DNA of 64,000 nt from Trinickia fusca. Lineage in GTDB: Bacteria; Pseudomonadota; Gammaproteobacteria; Burkholderiales; Burkholderiaceae. Position 1 is the stretch's first letter; each line of letters begins with the position of its first letter. Made by a program: the position numbers and the translations under genes. The notes beneath the pieces are model-generated. The model was not told where the DNA came from. It did not search any database and worked only from the letters and a program-made list of their open reading frames with translations. Shown in pieces: positions 44,029 through 54,162 of the stretch. The DNA lies in the NCBI RefSeq assembly GCF_003628145.1, contig NZ_RBZV01000001.1, positions 62,001 through 126,000 of the forward strand, read 5' to 3'.

Positions 44029-44167
44029 TCGATTTCGATCGATCTGTTTGCCGCAAGCGCCTGAACTGACTAAACACGACAACGCGCGAGACTCGGATGA
44101 TCCACGGCAGGGGCCGTGAGACGGGGCTTCGCGTGGCAATCGACTCATTTTTATAAAGGGAGTGATG

Positions 44168-44758
44168 ATGCAACGACGATTCAAGCAATGGATGCTGCTG
44201 GCTGCTTTCGTGCCCACCTTCGCGATGGCGCAAGCGCTCCAGTCTCAAGCGCCGGCCGCTCAAGCGCCGGCCGATCCGGCCAAGCAGGCTGCGATCAAGG
44301 AACTGCTCGAAGCGATCGATGCGCAGAAGCTGGTCGGCGCGATCGGCAGCAGCGCGCAGATGCAAGCCAAGCAGCTCGTTCCGGCGATCCTGTCGGACGC
44401 GCTGTCGGAAAACAAGACGATGTCGGACAAGCAAAAGCAAGCCGCTGTGCCGACGCTGCAAAAGAACGCGGTGCCCAAGCTCGTGGACTCGGCTGGCCAG
44501 GTCTTCGGGACGGACGCCTTCCGTCAGGACGCGATGCAAGCTCAGTACGACGCGTACGCGAAGTACTACAGCGCGCAGGAAATCAAGGACCTGACGACGT
44601 TCTACAAGAGCCCGACGGGCCGCAAGTTCATCGAAGTGCAAGACCAGGTCGGCCGCGACGTCGTGAATGGCCTGATGCAGAAGTACATGCCGCAATCGAT
44701 CAAGGCAACGCGCGACCAAGCCGACAAGGAAGTTTCGTCGGTCAAGCCGGGCAAGTAA
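44168..44758 (+). CDS. DUF2059 secreted protein
   Basis: 196 residues from the third of three overlapping starts (GTG 44162, ATG 44165, ATG 44168); GGGAG ends five bases before the last. Signal peptide ends at FAMAQA. The mature protein is helical, Gln/Ala/Lys-rich, with the DUF2059 core YYSAQEIKDLTTFYKSPTGRKF. It is periplasmic; the function is not established. It regularly sits between gyrA and serC in Burkholderiaceae. Confidence 0.88.
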   Translation: MQRRFKQWMLLAAFVPTFAMAQALQSQAPAAQAPADPAKQAAIKELLEAIDAQKLVGAIGSSAQMQAKQLVPAILSDALSENKTMSDKQKQAAVPTLQKNAVPKLVDSAGQVFGTDAFRQDAMQAQYDAYAKYYSAQEIKDLTTFYKSPTGRKFIEVQDQVGRDVVNGLMQKYMPQSIKATRDQADKEVSSVKPGK

Positions 44759-44776
44759 GCCTCGTCCGAATCGGGT

Positions 44777-44796
44777 AACCCGCGGGAAGCGGGTTT
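44777..44796 (+). terminator. weak hairpin after the DUF2059 gene
   Basis: AACCCGC-GGGAA-GCGGGTTT, 18 bases past the stop codon; short T-run only, so at best a weak terminator. Confidence 0.45.
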
Positions 44797-44916
44797 CGAA
44801 CGGCGGTGCGATAATGGCCGTTTGCGTGCGAGCGCGAACGGCCATTTCTATTTCTGATCGGCGCGGCCTCATCGGTGTCTTTATGCCGCCGCGCCCACTT
44901 TCGGGGGTTCTCAACG

Positions 44917-45999
44917 ATGCGCGTCTTCAACTTCTCTGCCGGTCCCGCGGCATTGCCGGAAGAGGTGTTGCGCCAGGCTGCCGACGAAATGCTCGACTGG
45001 CACGGCAGCGGCATGAGCGTGATGGAGATGAGCCATCGTGGACGCGAATTCATGTCGATTCACGAAGAGGCGCTGCTCGACCTGCGTGAATTGCTCAAGG
45101 TGCCGGCCAGCCACCGCATTCTCTTTTTGCAGGGTGGTGGGCTCGGAGAGAACGCGATCGTGCCGATGAACATGCTCGGTTCGCATACGACGGCCGACTT
45201 CGTGGTCACGGGCTCGTGGTCGCAAAAGACGCTCAAAGAAGCGGCCAAGTACTGCACGCCTCACATGGCTGCGACCGGCGAAACAGCCGCCGGCTTCACG
45301 CGTTCGCCGGCGCGTGCCGAATGGCATTTGTCCGACAATCCCGCCTACGTGCATCTGTGCACGAACGAGACGATCCACGGTGTCGAGACGTTCGAGATTC
45401 CCGATCTCGGCGACATTCCGCTGGTGGCCGACGTCTCGTCGCATGTGCTGTCGCGTCCACTCGACGTCGCGAAGTTCGGCGTGCTCTATGGCGGGGCGCA
45501 GAAGAACATCGGCATGGCCGGCATGACGATCGTCATCGTGCGCGAGGATCTGCTCGACCGCGCGCTGCCGATCTGCCCGTCGGCTTTCGAATGGCGCACC
45601 GTCGCCGAGAACAATTCGATGTACAACACGCCGCCCACCTACGCGATCTATATCGCGGGGCTCGTGTTCAAATGGCTGAAGCGCCAAGGGGGCCTCGAGG
45701 CCATCGAGGCGCGCAATCTGGAGAAGGCGAAGCTCCTGTACGAGACCATCGACACGAGCGACTTCTACATCAACAAGGTGGAGCGCGCGGCGCGTTCGCG
45801 GATGAACGTACCGTTTTTCCTCGCGGACGAGTCGCGCAACGAAGATTTCCTGGCCGGCGCCAAGGCGCGCGGGCTGATGCAGCTGAAGGGCCACAAGTCC
45901 GTAGGCGGTATGCGGGCGTCGATCTACAACGCGGTGCCGCTCGAGGGCGTGAAAGCGCTCGTCGAGTACATGAAGGAATTCGAACAGTCGCGCGCGTGA
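44917..45999 (+). CDS. serC: phosphoserine aminotransferase
   Basis: 360 residues from the ATG at 44917 with the family start [20 protein letters not shown] enzyme of serine synthesis, also acting on 4-phosphohydroxythreonine in the B6 pathway that PdxJ completes. The PLP lysine is in [13 protein letters not shown]. First gene of the serC-pheA-hisC-tyrA-aroA-cmk-rpsA supraoperon. Confidence 0.98.
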   Translation: MRVFNFSAGPAALPEEVLRQAADEMLDWHGSGMSVMEMSHRGREFMSIHEEALLDLRELLKVPASHRILFLQGGGLGENAIVPMNMLGSHTTADFVVTGSWSQKTLKEAAKYCTPHMAATGETAAGFTRSPARAEWHLSDNPAYVHLCTNETIHGVETFEIPDLGDIPLVADVSSHVLSRPLDVAKFGVLYGGAQKNIGMAGMTIVIVREDLLDRALPICPSAFEWRTVAENNSMYNTPPTYAIYIAGLVFKWLKRQGGLEAIEARNLEKAKLLYETIDTSDFYINKVERAARSRMNVPFFLADESRNEDFLAGAKARGLMQLKGHKSVGGMRASIYNAVPLEGVKALVEYMKEFEQSRA

Positions 46000-46057
46000 T
46001 GCGCGAGACAAGGCGCGTAGTCAACGCGCGCCGACTTTCGATACGGCCCTTATACGC

Positions 46058-47140
46058 ATGGACGACGAACTCAATTCCAAACTGAAGCCGTTGCGCGATC
46101 GCATCGACGCGATCGACGCGCAACTGATCACGCTGCTCAATCAGCGTGCGGCCATCGCCCTCGAAGTGGGCGAGGTCAAGAAGCACTTCAACGCACCCGT
46201 GTTTCGGCCTGAACGTGAGCAGCAGGTCATCGCGCGGCTCCAGCACATCAGCGATGGCCCGCTGGCAGGCGAGCACATCAGCGCCATCTGGCGCGAAATC
46301 ATGGCGGCAAGCCGCTCGCTCGAGCGGACCGTGAAGGCCGCTTACCTGGGCCCGGCCGGCACCTATAGCGAAGAAGCGATGTACGAGTACTTCGGTCATT
46401 CGATCGAAGGGCTTGCCTGCCAGTCGATTGACGAGGTGTTTCGCAGCGTCGAGGCGGGTGGGGCGGAATTCGGTGTCGTGCCCGTCGAAAACTCGAGCGA
46501 AGGCGCGGTGTCGCGCACGCTCGATCTGCTGCTGCAATCGCAACTCGTGATCGGCGGCGAGCTCGCGCTGCCGATTCGCCACAATCTGCTGACGCTGAGC
46601 GGCGCTCTGACGGGCATCACGCGCGTATGTGCCCATCCGCAGGCGCTCGCGCAGTGTCAACGCTGGCTCATGGCGCATCTGCCGCACATCGAGCGTCAGG
46701 CCGTGTCGAGCAATGCCGAGGCGGCGCGTCTCGCCTCGCACGATGCCGGCGTCGCCGCGATCGCGAGCGATCGCGCGGCGGCCCATTACGGCCTGCAAAT
46801 CGCTTATCCGCTGATTCAGGACGATCCGCACAACCGGACGCGTTTCGTCATGATCGGTCATACGCCCGCTTGTCCGAGCGGACACGACCAGACTTCGCTG
46901 ATCGTCTCCGTGAAGAACGAGCCGGGCGCCGTATTCAAGCTGCTCGAGCCGCTGGCGCGGCATGGCGTGTCGATGACGCGCTTCGAATCGCGTCCGGCCC
47001 GGGTCGGCACCTGGGAGTATTACTTCTATATCGACGTCGAAGGTCATCGCGAAGAGGCACCCGTTGCCGCGACGCTCGCCGAGCTCGAAAGGAAAGCCGC
47101 ATTCCTCAAGATTCTCGGCTCCTATCCGCGTGCGCGTTAA
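46058..47140 (+). CDS. pheA: bifunctional chorismate mutase / prephenate dehydratase
   Basis: 360 residues in three parts: AroQ chorismate mutase (about 1-95, LKPLRDRIDAIDAQLITLLNQRA), prephenate dehydratase (about 96-275, with YLGPAGTYSEEA and the catalytic-region NRTRFVMIG), and a C-terminal ACT domain (280-360, SVKNEPGAVFKLLEPLA...FESRPARVG) for phenylalanine feedback. Makes phenylpyruvate. 58 bases after serC. Confidence 0.97.
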   Translation: MDDELNSKLKPLRDRIDAIDAQLITLLNQRAAIALEVGEVKKHFNAPVFRPEREQQVIARLQHISDGPLAGEHISAIWREIMAASRSLERTVKAAYLGPAGTYSEEAMYEYFGHSIEGLACQSIDEVFRSVEAGGAEFGVVPVENSSEGAVSRTLDLLLQSQLVIGGELALPIRHNLLTLSGALTGITRVCAHPQALAQCQRWLMAHLPHIERQAVSSNAEAARLASHDAGVAAIASDRAAAHYGLQIAYPLIQDDPHNRTRFVMIGHTPACPSGHDQTSLIVSVKNEPGAVFKLLEPLARHGVSMTRFESRPARVGTWEYYFYIDVEGHREEAPVAATLAELERKAAFLKILGSYPRAR

Positions 47141-47242
47141 TGCGTGCCGCGGTGCGTCGCATCGCTTCAGCTTGCTTGTCGCGATGCGCCTCGCGCGTCG
47201 AACCATCCTGCTTCACCCGCACTGTCCGCTTTGGAGACACAC

Positions 47243-48355
47243 ATGACAATGCAATACGGCCCTTCCTACGTGCGTGAAATCGCCCCCTATGTCGCCGGCA
47301 AGCCGATCTCGGAAGTCGCGCGCGAATTCGGGCTCGATGAGGCGCATATCGTGAAGCTGGCGTCGAACGAGAACCCGCTCGGCATGCCCGATTCGGCCAA
47401 GGCAGCGATGACTGCCGCTGCCGCGGAACTGGGTCGTTATCCCGATGCCAACGCGTTCGAGCTGAAGGCCGCTTTGAGCGCGCACTACGGCGTGCCGGCT
47501 GACTGGATCACGCTTGGCAACGGCAGCAACGACATCCTCGAACTGGCCGCGCATGCATTCGTCGAGAAGTCGCAGTCGATCATCTACGCGCAATACTCGT
47601 TCGCCGTGTACGCACTCGCGACGCAAGGTCTCGGGGCGCGCGCGATCGTCGTTCCGGCAGTGCAGTACGGGCACGACCTCGATGCGATGCTGCGCGCGAT
47701 TGAGCCCGACACGCGGCTCATCTTCATCGCGAACCCGAACAACCCGACCGGCACGTTCGTCGAAGGTCCGGTGCTCGAGGCATTTCTCGAGAAGGTGCCC
47801 AAGAACGTCGTCGTCGTGCTCGACGAGGCATACACCGAATATCTGTCGGCCGACAAGCGCTATGACTCGATCGCGTGGGTGCGCCGCTTTCCGAACCTGC
47901 TGGTGTCGCGCACGTTCTCGAAGGCGTTCGGGCTGGCCGGTCTGCGCGTCGGCTTCGCGATCGCTCAGCCCGAGCTGACCGATCTGATGAATCGTCTGCG
48001 TCAGCCGTTCAACGTCAACACGATCGCGCAGGCAGCGGCCATCGCGGCGCTGAACGATCGCCCCTTCCTCGAGAAGAGCGCGACGCTCAATGCAACCGGT
48101 TACCAATGCCTGACCGATGCGTTCGACAAGCTCGGCCTCGAGTACGTACCGTCGTCGGGCAACTTCGTGCTCGTGCGCGTCGGCAACGACGACGGTGCGG
48201 GCGCGCGCGTGAACCTCGCGCTGCTCAAGCAGGGCGTGATCGTGCGGCCGGTCGGCAACTACGGGCTGCCGCAGTGGCTGCGCGTGACGGTCGGTCTGCC
48301 CGAGGAAAACGAAGCATTCATCGCGGCGCTCGAGAAGGCGCTCGCGACGGCGTAA
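47243..48355 (+). CDS. hisC: histidinol-phosphate aminotransferase
   Basis: 370 residues from the ATG at 47243. Class I/II PLP aminotransferase; PLP lysine in RTFSKAFGLAGLRVG, and substrate region NPNNPTGTF. In this operon position (between pheA and tyrA) the enzyme is thought to serve aromatic transamination as well as histidine synthesis. An ATG two codons downstream is equally possible. Confidence 0.95.
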   Translation: MTMQYGPSYVREIAPYVAGKPISEVAREFGLDEAHIVKLASNENPLGMPDSAKAAMTAAAAELGRYPDANAFELKAALSAHYGVPADWITLGNGSNDILELAAHAFVEKSQSIIYAQYSFAVYALATQGLGARAIVVPAVQYGHDLDAMLRAIEPDTRLIFIANPNNPTGTFVEGPVLEAFLEKVPKNVVVVLDEAYTEYLSADKRYDSIAWVRRFPNLLVSRTFSKAFGLAGLRVGFAIAQPELTDLMNRLRQPFNVNTIAQAAAIAALNDRPFLEKSATLNATGYQCLTDAFDKLGLEYVPSSGNFVLVRVGNDDGAGARVNLALLKQGVIVRPVGNYGLPQWLRVTVGLPEENEAFIAALEKALATA

Positions 48356-48373
48356 GCCGCCGCATTTCCCCTC

Positions 48374-48405
48374 GCGCGCACCCGGTGTTCCGGGCGCGCG
48401 CTTTG
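48374..48405 (+). repeat. GC-rich hairpin between hisC and tyrA
   Basis: GCGCGC-A-CCCGG / CCGGG-C-GCGCGC with a 4-base loop, followed by only TTTG. It may pause or partly terminate transcription in the 66-base hisC-tyrA gap. Confidence 0.45.
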
Positions 48406-48421
48406 TTCTGGTAGCTCCGTT

Positions 48422-49360
48422 GTGACCACGTTCTCTTTCGAAAAATTGGTGATCTTCGGCGTCGGCTTGATCGGCGGCTCGCTGGCGCGCGCGTTGCGCG
48501 AGCGCGGCGGTGTCGCGCGAGGCGGCTCGATCGTCGGTGTGGGGCGCTCGAGCGCATCGGGCGAACGGGCGCGGCAACTCGGCGTCGTCGACGAAATCGC
48601 GGCGCTCGAGGACGATGCATCGCTCGCTCGCGCGCTTGCCGGTGCGGACCTCGTGCTGCTGGCCGCACCGGTCGCGCAGACGGGGCCGCTGCTTCGGCGG
48701 ATCGCACCGTTTCTCGATGCCGCCACGTTGATCACCGATGCGGGCAGCACGAAGAGCGACGTGATCGCTGCGGCCCGTGAGGCGCTCGGGGCGCGCATCG
48801 GCCAGTTCGTGCCGGGCCACCCGATCGCAGGGCGCGAGTCGAGCGGCGTCGAAGCGGCGCTCGCCGATCTGTACGTGGGCCGCAACGTGGTGCTGTGCGC
48901 ACTGCCCGAGAACCGGCCTGACGACGTGCACCGTATCGAAGCCATGTGGCGCGCCACCGGGGCGCATGTGCGCACCATGGATGGCGCGCAACACGATCGC
49001 GTGTTCGCCGCCGTCAGTCATTTGCCGCATCTGCTGTCGTTCGCGCTCGTCGAGCAGATCCTCGGCGAAGCCGATAGCGCGCTGAAGTTTTCGTTCGCGG
49101 CCGGCGGCTTTCGTGATTTCACTCGCATCGCGGCATCGAGCCCCGAGATGTGGCGCGATGTCTGCTTGGCCAACCGCGAAGCGCTCGTCGACGAACTCGA
49201 CGCTTATATGGCAGTGCTCGCGCGTTTGCGCGCCGCCATGTTGGCGGGCGACGGCGCGACGCTCGAAGCGGTGTTCGCGCGCTCGCGCGAGGCACGTACC
49301 GGATGGCTGGAGCGTGGCGCGAGAGCCGCGCGTCCGCTCGACGATCTCGCATCGACATAA
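48422..49360 (+). CDS. tyrA: prephenate dehydrogenase
   Basis: 312 residues from a GTG start. NAD(P)-dependent oxidation of prephenate to 4-hydroxyphenylpyruvate in tyrosine synthesis. Nucleotide-binding GVGLIGGSLARALRERG, and the catalytic-site segments GHPIAGRESSG and HDRVFAAVSHLPHLLSFAL are present. No chorismate mutase or ACT domain is fused. aroA begins 12 bases later. Confidence 0.96.
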   Translation: MTTFSFEKLVIFGVGLIGGSLARALRERGGVARGGSIVGVGRSSASGERARQLGVVDEIAALEDDASLARALAGADLVLLAAPVAQTGPLLRRIAPFLDAATLITDAGSTKSDVIAAAREALGARIGQFVPGHPIAGRESSGVEAALADLYVGRNVVLCALPENRPDDVHRIEAMWRATGAHVRTMDGAQHDRVFAAVSHLPHLLSFALVEQILGEADSALKFSFAAGGFRDFTRIAASSPEMWRDVCLANREALVDELDAYMAVLARLRAAMLAGDGATLEAVFARSREARTGWLERGARAARPLDDLAST

Positions 49361-49372
49361 ACAGGAAACGCT

Positions 49373-50677
49373 ATGGAATATCTGGATCTCGGACCGTTTT
49401 CCCGCGCGCAGGGCACCGTCCGCCTGCCCGGCTCGAAGAGCATTTCCAATCGCGTGCTGCTGCTCGCGGCACTGGCAGAGGGCGAAACGACGATCACGAA
49501 TCTGCTCGATTCGGACGACACGCGCGTGATGCTCGATGCGCTGACCAAGCTCGGCGTGAAGCTCAAGCGCGAAGGCGACGTGTGTGTCGTCGCGGGCACG
49601 CGCGGTGCGTTTACGGCCAAGACGGCCGATCTGTTTCTGGGCAACGCCGGTACGGCGATTCGTCCGCTCACGGCGGCGCTGGCGGTCAACGGCGGCGACT
49701 ATCGCGTGCACGGCGTGCCGCGCATGCACGAGCGCCCGATCGGCGATCTCGTCGACGGCTTGCGGCAGATCGGCGCGCGCATCGACTATGAAGCCAACGA
49801 GGGCTATCCGCCGCTCAGGATCCGGGCGGGGGAGATTACGGTCGATGCGCCGATCCGCGTGCGCGGCGACGTCTCGAGTCAATTCCTGACGGCGCTGCTG
49901 ATGGCGCTGCCGCTCGTGCGCGCCGAAAGCGGGCAGGTCGTGCTCGAAGTCGAGGGCGAACTGATCTCGAAGCCCTACATCGAGATCACGATGCGGCTCA
50001 TGGCGCGCTTCGGCGTGACGGTCGAGCGCGAAGGCTGGCAGCGCTTCACGGTGCCGGCCGGCGTGCGCTATCGCGCGCCGGGCACGATCGCGGTCGAGGG
50101 CGATGCGTCGTCGGCTTCGTATTTCCTGGCTGCCGGTGCGCTGGCCGGCGGGCCGGTGCGAGTGGTGGGCGTCGGCCATGCCAGCATTCAAGGCGACGTC
50201 GCGTTCGCCGACGCACTGACGCGCATGGGTGCGAACGTGACGATCGGCGAGGACTGGATCGAGGTGCGCGGCGTGGGTCACGATCACGGCCAGCTCGAGG
50301 CGATCGACATGGATTGCAACCTGATTCCCGATGCCGCGATGACGCTGGCCGTCGCGGCGCTGACGGCCCGCGGCACGACCACGCTGCGCAACATCGGCAG
50401 CTGGCGCGTGAAGGAAACCGATCGCATCGCGGCAATGGCGAAGGAGCTGCGCAAGGTCGGTGCGACGATCGAGGAGGGGGCCGACTATCTGGTCGTCACG
50501 CCACCCGAGCGCTTGACTGCGGATGCCGCGATCGATACGTATGACGATCACCGCATGGCGATGTGCTTTTCGCTCGTGAGCCTGGCCGGCGTGCCGGTGC
50601 GCATCAACGATCCGAAATGCGTCGGCAAGACGTTTCCCGATTACTTCGATCGTTTCAATACGCTCGTGACCCCCTGA
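49373..50677 (+). CDS. aroA: EPSP synthase (3-phosphoshikimate 1-carboxyvinyltransferase)
   Basis: 434 residues with AGGAAA six to eleven bases ahead of the ATG. Sixth step of the shikimate pathway, target of glyphosate. Family signs [33 protein letters not shown] (the Gly/Thr/Pro loop of class I enzymes) and [17 protein letters not shown] are intact. Classed with the glyphosate-sensitive type by the NAGTAIRPL loop. Confidence 0.98.
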   Translation: MEYLDLGPFSRAQGTVRLPGSKSISNRVLLLAALAEGETTITNLLDSDDTRVMLDALTKLGVKLKREGDVCVVAGTRGAFTAKTADLFLGNAGTAIRPLTAALAVNGGDYRVHGVPRMHERPIGDLVDGLRQIGARIDYEANEGYPPLRIRAGEITVDAPIRVRGDVSSQFLTALLMALPLVRAESGQVVLEVEGELISKPYIEITMRLMARFGVTVEREGWQRFTVPAGVRYRAPGTIAVEGDASSASYFLAAGALAGGPVRVVGVGHASIQGDVAFADALTRMGANVTIGEDWIEVRGVGHDHGQLEAIDMDCNLIPDAAMTLAVAALTARGTTTLRNIGSWRVKETDRIAAMAKELRKVGATIEEGADYLVVTPPERLTADAAIDTYDDHRMAMCFSLVSLAGVPVRINDPKCVGKTFPDYFDRFNTLVTP

Positions 50678-50700
50678 CCGCAGTTCTTGCTTTTGCTTAG

Positions 50701-51375
50701 ATGAAACCGACTCGTCCCTTTCACCAGACCCCTGTCATCGCGATCGACGGCCCGACCGCGTCGGGCAAGGGCACCGTAGCCACGCTCGTGGCGGCCCAGC
50801 TGGGCTTTCACTTGCTCGACAGCGGTGCGCTCTATCGACTTGCCGCGCTCGCGAGCCTGCGCTACGAGATCGCGCCCGATGCGGCTGACGACCTCGCGGC
50901 GCTGGTCGGCGATCTGCACATCACGTTTCGCGAAGGCTGCGCGCAGCTCGACGGCGTCGATGTGTCCAATGAGATTCGCGCCGAGGAGATCGGCAACCGC
51001 GCGTCGGCGATTGCCGTGCACCAGGCCGTGCGTGCCGCGCTCGTCGCCCGCCAGCGCGCGTTCCGCAAGGAGCCGGGGCTCGTCGCGGACGGCCGCGACA
51101 TGGGCACGGTGATCTTCCCGGACGCCCCGCTCAAGGTGTTTTTGACGGCGAGCGTCGAGGCCCGCGCGGCGAGGCGGTATAAGCAATTGATCCAAAAAGG
51201 ATTTTCTGCTAATATGGATGACTTGCTCCGGGATTTGCGTGAACGTGATGCGCGCGACAGCAATCGCGCAGTCGCGCCGCTCAAACCCGCAGCAGATGCA
51301 AAGCTGCTCGATACCTCGGCGCTGACGATCGACCAGGCGGTCGATCAAGTGGTGCAGTGGTATCAGGCACAGTAG
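50701..51375 (+). CDS. cmk: cytidylate kinase
   Basis: 224 residues. Phosphorylates CMP and dCMP. P-loop [17 protein letters not shown]-binding [10 protein letters not shown] and lid region [16 protein letters not shown] are present. The ATG has no visible Shine-Dalgarno (TTGCTTTTGCTTAG precedes it). cmk-rpsA-ihfB is the conserved order from here. Confidence 0.97.
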   Translation: MKPTRPFHQTPVIAIDGPTASGKGTVATLVAAQLGFHLLDSGALYRLAALASLRYEIAPDAADDLAALVGDLHITFREGCAQLDGVDVSNEIRAEEIGNRASAIAVHQAVRAALVARQRAFRKEPGLVADGRDMGTVIFPDAPLKVFLTASVEARAARRYKQLIQKGFSANMDDLLRDLRERDARDSNRAVAPLKPAADAKLLDTSALTIDQAVDQVVQWYQAQ

Positions 51376-51504
51376 GTGTTTCGCGCGTTCGCGCGCGGAG
51401 CGTGGTATCAACCCTTAACCCCGTATGGTGCTCGCAGCCATGCCGTATTTGTCCCGGTCTGATCGATCGGGCTGGCAGCGCGAAGCCATGCAATTACGAT
51501 TTTT
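51376..51504 (+). promoter_or_regulatory. rpsA leader region
   Basis: 129 bases between cmk and rpsA. It includes a GC palindrome at 51384-51399 (CGCGCGTTCGCGCGCG) and ends in the AU-rich GATTTTT right before the ATG, with no Shine-Dalgarno. E. coli rpsA also lacks a good Shine-Dalgarno and is controlled by S1 binding to its leader; the same layout is visible here. Confidence 0.45.
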
Positions 51505-53217
51505 ATGTCCGACCTGCAAACCTCCAACCCGAACACCGAATCTTTTGCGGCCCTTTTCGAAGAGTCGCTGACCAAGCAAGACATGCGCGCCGGCGAAGTG
51601 ATCTCCGCCGAAGTCGTGCGTGTGGACCACAACTTTGTGGTCGTCAACGCTGGTCTCAAGTCCGAAGCCTACATTCCCATTGAGGAATTCCTGAACGATC
51701 AGGGCGAGGTAGAAGTGCAGGCGGGTGACTTCGTTTCGGTCGCGATCGACGCGCTCGAAAACGGCTACGGTGACACGATCCTGTCGCGCGACAAGGCGAA
51801 GCGTCTCGCTTCGTGGCTGTCGCTCGAAAAGGCGCTCGACAACAACGAACTCGTGACCGGCACGATCACGGGCAAGGTCAAGGGCGGCATGACCGTGATG
51901 GTCAACGGCATCCGCGCGTTCCTGCCCGGCTCGCTCGTCGACACGCGTCCCGTCAAGGACACGACGCCGTACGAAGGCAAGACCCTCGAATTCCGCGTCA
52001 TCAAGCTCGACCGCAAGCGTAACAACGTCGTGCTGTCGCGCCGCGCCGTGATCGAAGCGACGCAAGGCGAAGAGCGCGCGAAGCTGCTCGAGACGCTCAA
52101 GGAAGGCGCGATCGTCAACGGCGTGGTCAAGAACATCACCGACTACGGTGCGTTCGTGGACCTCGGCGGCATCGACGGCCTGCTGCACATCACCGACATC
52201 GCATGGCGCCGCGTGCGTCACCCGAGCGAAGTCCTGTCGGTCGGCCAGGAAGTCACGGCCAAGATCCTCAAGTTCGACCAAGAGAAGAACCGCGTCTCGC
52301 TCGGCATCAAGCAACTGGGCGACGATCCGTGGGAAGGCATCTCGCGTCGCTATCCGTCGGGCACGCGCCTGTTCGGCAAGGTCACGAACATCACCGACTA
52401 CGGCGCATTCGTCGAAGTGGAATCGGGCATCGAAGGCCTGGTCCACGTGTCGGAAATGGACTGGACGAACAAGAACGTCGCACCGTCGAAGGTTGTTCAG
52501 CTCGGCGACGAAGTCGAAGTCATGGTGCTCGAGATCGACGAAGACCGTCGTCGTATCAGCCTCGGCATGAAGCAGTGCAAGCCGAATCCGTGGGACGACT
52601 TCAGCCGTAACTTCAAGAAGGGCGACAAGATCAGCGGCGCGATCAAGTCGATCACCGACTTCGGCGTGTTCATCGGCCTGCCTGGCGGCATCGACGGCCT
52701 GGTCCACCTGTCGGACCTGTCGTGGAGCGAAACTGGCGAAGAAGCGGTTCGCAAGTACAAGAAGGGCGACGAAGTGGAAGCGGTCGTGCTCGGCATCGAC
52801 GTCGAGAAGGAACGCATTTCGCTCGGCATCAAGCAGCTCGAGGGCGACCCGTTCAGCAACTTCGTTGCGATGAACGACAAGGGCTCGATCGTCGACGGTA
52901 TCGTCAAGTCGGTCGATGCCAAGGGCGCTGTGGTTGCGCTGTCGGCTGAAGTCGAAGGCTACCTGCGTGCTTCGGAAATCGCGCAAGACCGCGTGGAAGA
53001 TGCTCGCAACGTGCTGAAGGAAGGCGATAAGGTCAACGCGATGATCATCAACATCGATCGCAAGTCGCGTGGTATCAACCTGTCGATCAAGGCGAAGGAT
53101 TCGGCTGAGCAGCAAGAAGCGATGCGTGGCCTCGCGGCCGACTCGAGCTCGGCTGCGTCGGGTACGACGAACCTCGGCGCGCTGCTGAAGGCCAAGCTCG
53201 ACGGCCAGAATCAGTAA
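51505..53217 (+). CDS. rpsA: 30S ribosomal protein S1
   Basis: 570 residues with six S1 RNA-binding repeats; repeats 3-6 show the series [44 protein letters not shown] and [15 protein letters not shown]. It brings mRNA to the 30S subunit, especially mRNAs without a Shine-Dalgarno. Highly biased codon use. Followed after 25 bases by ihfB. Confidence 0.99.
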   Translation: MSDLQTSNPNTESFAALFEESLTKQDMRAGEVISAEVVRVDHNFVVVNAGLKSEAYIPIEEFLNDQGEVEVQAGDFVSVAIDALENGYGDTILSRDKAKRLASWLSLEKALDNNELVTGTITGKVKGGMTVMVNGIRAFLPGSLVDTRPVKDTTPYEGKTLEFRVIKLDRKRNNVVLSRRAVIEATQGEERAKLLETLKEGAIVNGVVKNITDYGAFVDLGGIDGLLHITDIAWRRVRHPSEVLSVGQEVTAKILKFDQEKNRVSLGIKQLGDDPWEGISRRYPSGTRLFGKVTNITDYGAFVEVESGIEGLVHVSEMDWTNKNVAPSKVVQLGDEVEVMVLEIDEDRRRISLGMKQCKPNPWDDFSRNFKKGDKISGAIKSITDFGVFIGLPGGIDGLVHLSDLSWSETGEEAVRKYKKGDEVEAVVLGIDVEKERISLGIKQLEGDPFSNFVAMNDKGSIVDGIVKSVDAKGAVVALSAEVEGYLRASEIAQDRVEDARNVLKEGDKVNAMIINIDRKSRGINLSIKAKDSAEQQEAMRGLAADSSSAASGTTNLGALLKAKLDGQNQ

Positions 53218-53242
53218 TAAGCCTTAAGAGGTCTGCCGCAGT

Positions 53243-53566
53243 ATGACCAAATCGGAATTGGTCGCCCAGTTGGCAGCGCGATTTCCGCAACTTGTCCTCA
53301 AGGATGCGGATTTCGCGGTGAAGACGATGCTCGATGCGATGTCGGAGGCGCTTGCCAAAGGTCATCGCATCGAAATTCGTGGCTTCGGTAGTTTCGGTCT
53401 GAACCGCCGTCCGTCCCGCGTGGGGCGTAATCCGAAGTCGGGGGAAAAAGTGCTGGTGCCCGAGAAGCACGTGCCGCACTTCAAACCCGGCAAGGAGTTG
53501 CGCGAGCGGGTGGATGGCAGGGCAGGCGAGCCGCTGAAGCTTGCGGAGGCGGACGACAATCTGTGA
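53243..53566 (+). CDS. ihfB: integration host factor beta subunit
   Basis: 107 residues, DNA-bending protein that pairs with IhfA. HU/IHF signature [27 protein letters not shown] with the intercalating Pro ([16 protein letters not shown]). About 13 extra acidic residues at the C-terminus ([14 protein letters not shown]). Directly behind rpsA, ahead of a strong terminator. Confidence 0.98.
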   Translation: MTKSELVAQLAARFPQLVLKDADFAVKTMLDAMSEALAKGHRIEIRGFGSFGLNRRPSRVGRNPKSGEKVLVPEKHVPHFKPGKELRERVDGRAGEPLKLAEADDNL

Positions 53567-53663
53567 GCGTCGCCTGGGGGAGGGCTAGGCTCCCTCGGGC
53601 ACGTAGGGTCCACGACCTGTGCGGATTGCCGCCGACTTCCGACAGCCGGGCCGGCAACGATCG

Positions 53664-53689
53664 AAAAAGCGCCTTCGGGCGCTTTTTTT
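53664..53689 (+). terminator. terminator after ihfB
   Basis: AAAAAGCGCC-TTCG-GGCGCTTTTTTT: a ten-pair stem closed by a UUCG tetraloop with a T-tract. Ends the cmk-rpsA-ihfB transcript about 100 bases past ihfB. Confidence 0.95.
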
Positions 53690-53754
53690 ATGTCTGTTGA
53701 CTTGGCCATCGTTGTCGATATCCCACCGGCGCGCCTGCCTGCGAGGGCTTCCTT

Positions 53755-53760
53755 TACAAT
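53755..53760 (+). promoter_or_regulatory. candidate -10 element of lapA
   Basis: TACAAT, 62 bases ahead of lapA and just past the ihfB terminator, so lapA-lapB need a promoter here. The -35 is unclear. Confidence 0.35.
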
Positions 53761-53822
53761 ACGGGGCACTTCTGAACCGGCGGCGTACGTGAGCCGCTGC
53801 CGTCGCAGTCAAGAGACCTTCT

Positions 53823-54113
53823 ATGAAATTCATCGTCTGGTTGATCCGCGTGCTCGTGTTCGTGCTGTTGCTCGTGCTGGCGCTCGACAATATGCATAGC
53901 GCCACGCTGAACTTGCTCACTCATCCCTGGCAAGCGCCGCTGATTCTGATCGGCCTCGCGTTCTTCGGCGTAGGCTTGCTGGCGGGCCTCGTCTCGGCAT
54001 TGCCGTCGCTCGTTCGGCTGAAGCTCGAGAACGGGCGCTTGCGGCGTGACTTGCGCACGGCTCGCGAGACGCCGGCCGTGACGGTCGAGCCGCCGATGCC
54101 CCCGATCGTCTGA
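53823..54113 (+). CDS. lapA: lipopolysaccharide assembly protein A (DUF1049)
   Basis: 96 residues with two membrane segments (about 3-22 and 38-60) joined by a short loop containing ALDNMHSATLNLL, then a coiled tail LRRDLRTA. LapA works with LapB to regulate LPS synthesis through LpxC turnover. lapB follows after 49 bases. Confidence 0.92.
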   Translation: MKFIVWLIRVLVFVLLLVLALDNMHSATLNLLTHPWQAPLILIGLAFFGVGLLAGLVSALPSLVRLKLENGRLRRDLRTARETPAVTVEPPMPPIV

Positions 54114-54162
54114 GCGCTGCACACGCGCCAACCTGCCTTTCTTTCGCATTCACGACCTTCGC

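Noticed and set aside
40954-44217. 1087-codon open frame on the minus strand opposite gyrA
   Set aside because: Mirror frame of a high-GC gene; His/Arg/Asp-rich composition, no domain pattern, no ribosome site. gyrA on the plus strand is certain.
47213-50551. 1112-codon minus-strand open frame across hisC-tyrA-aroA
   Set aside because: Spans three real plus-strand genes; Arg/His/Gln-rich shadow with no family features.
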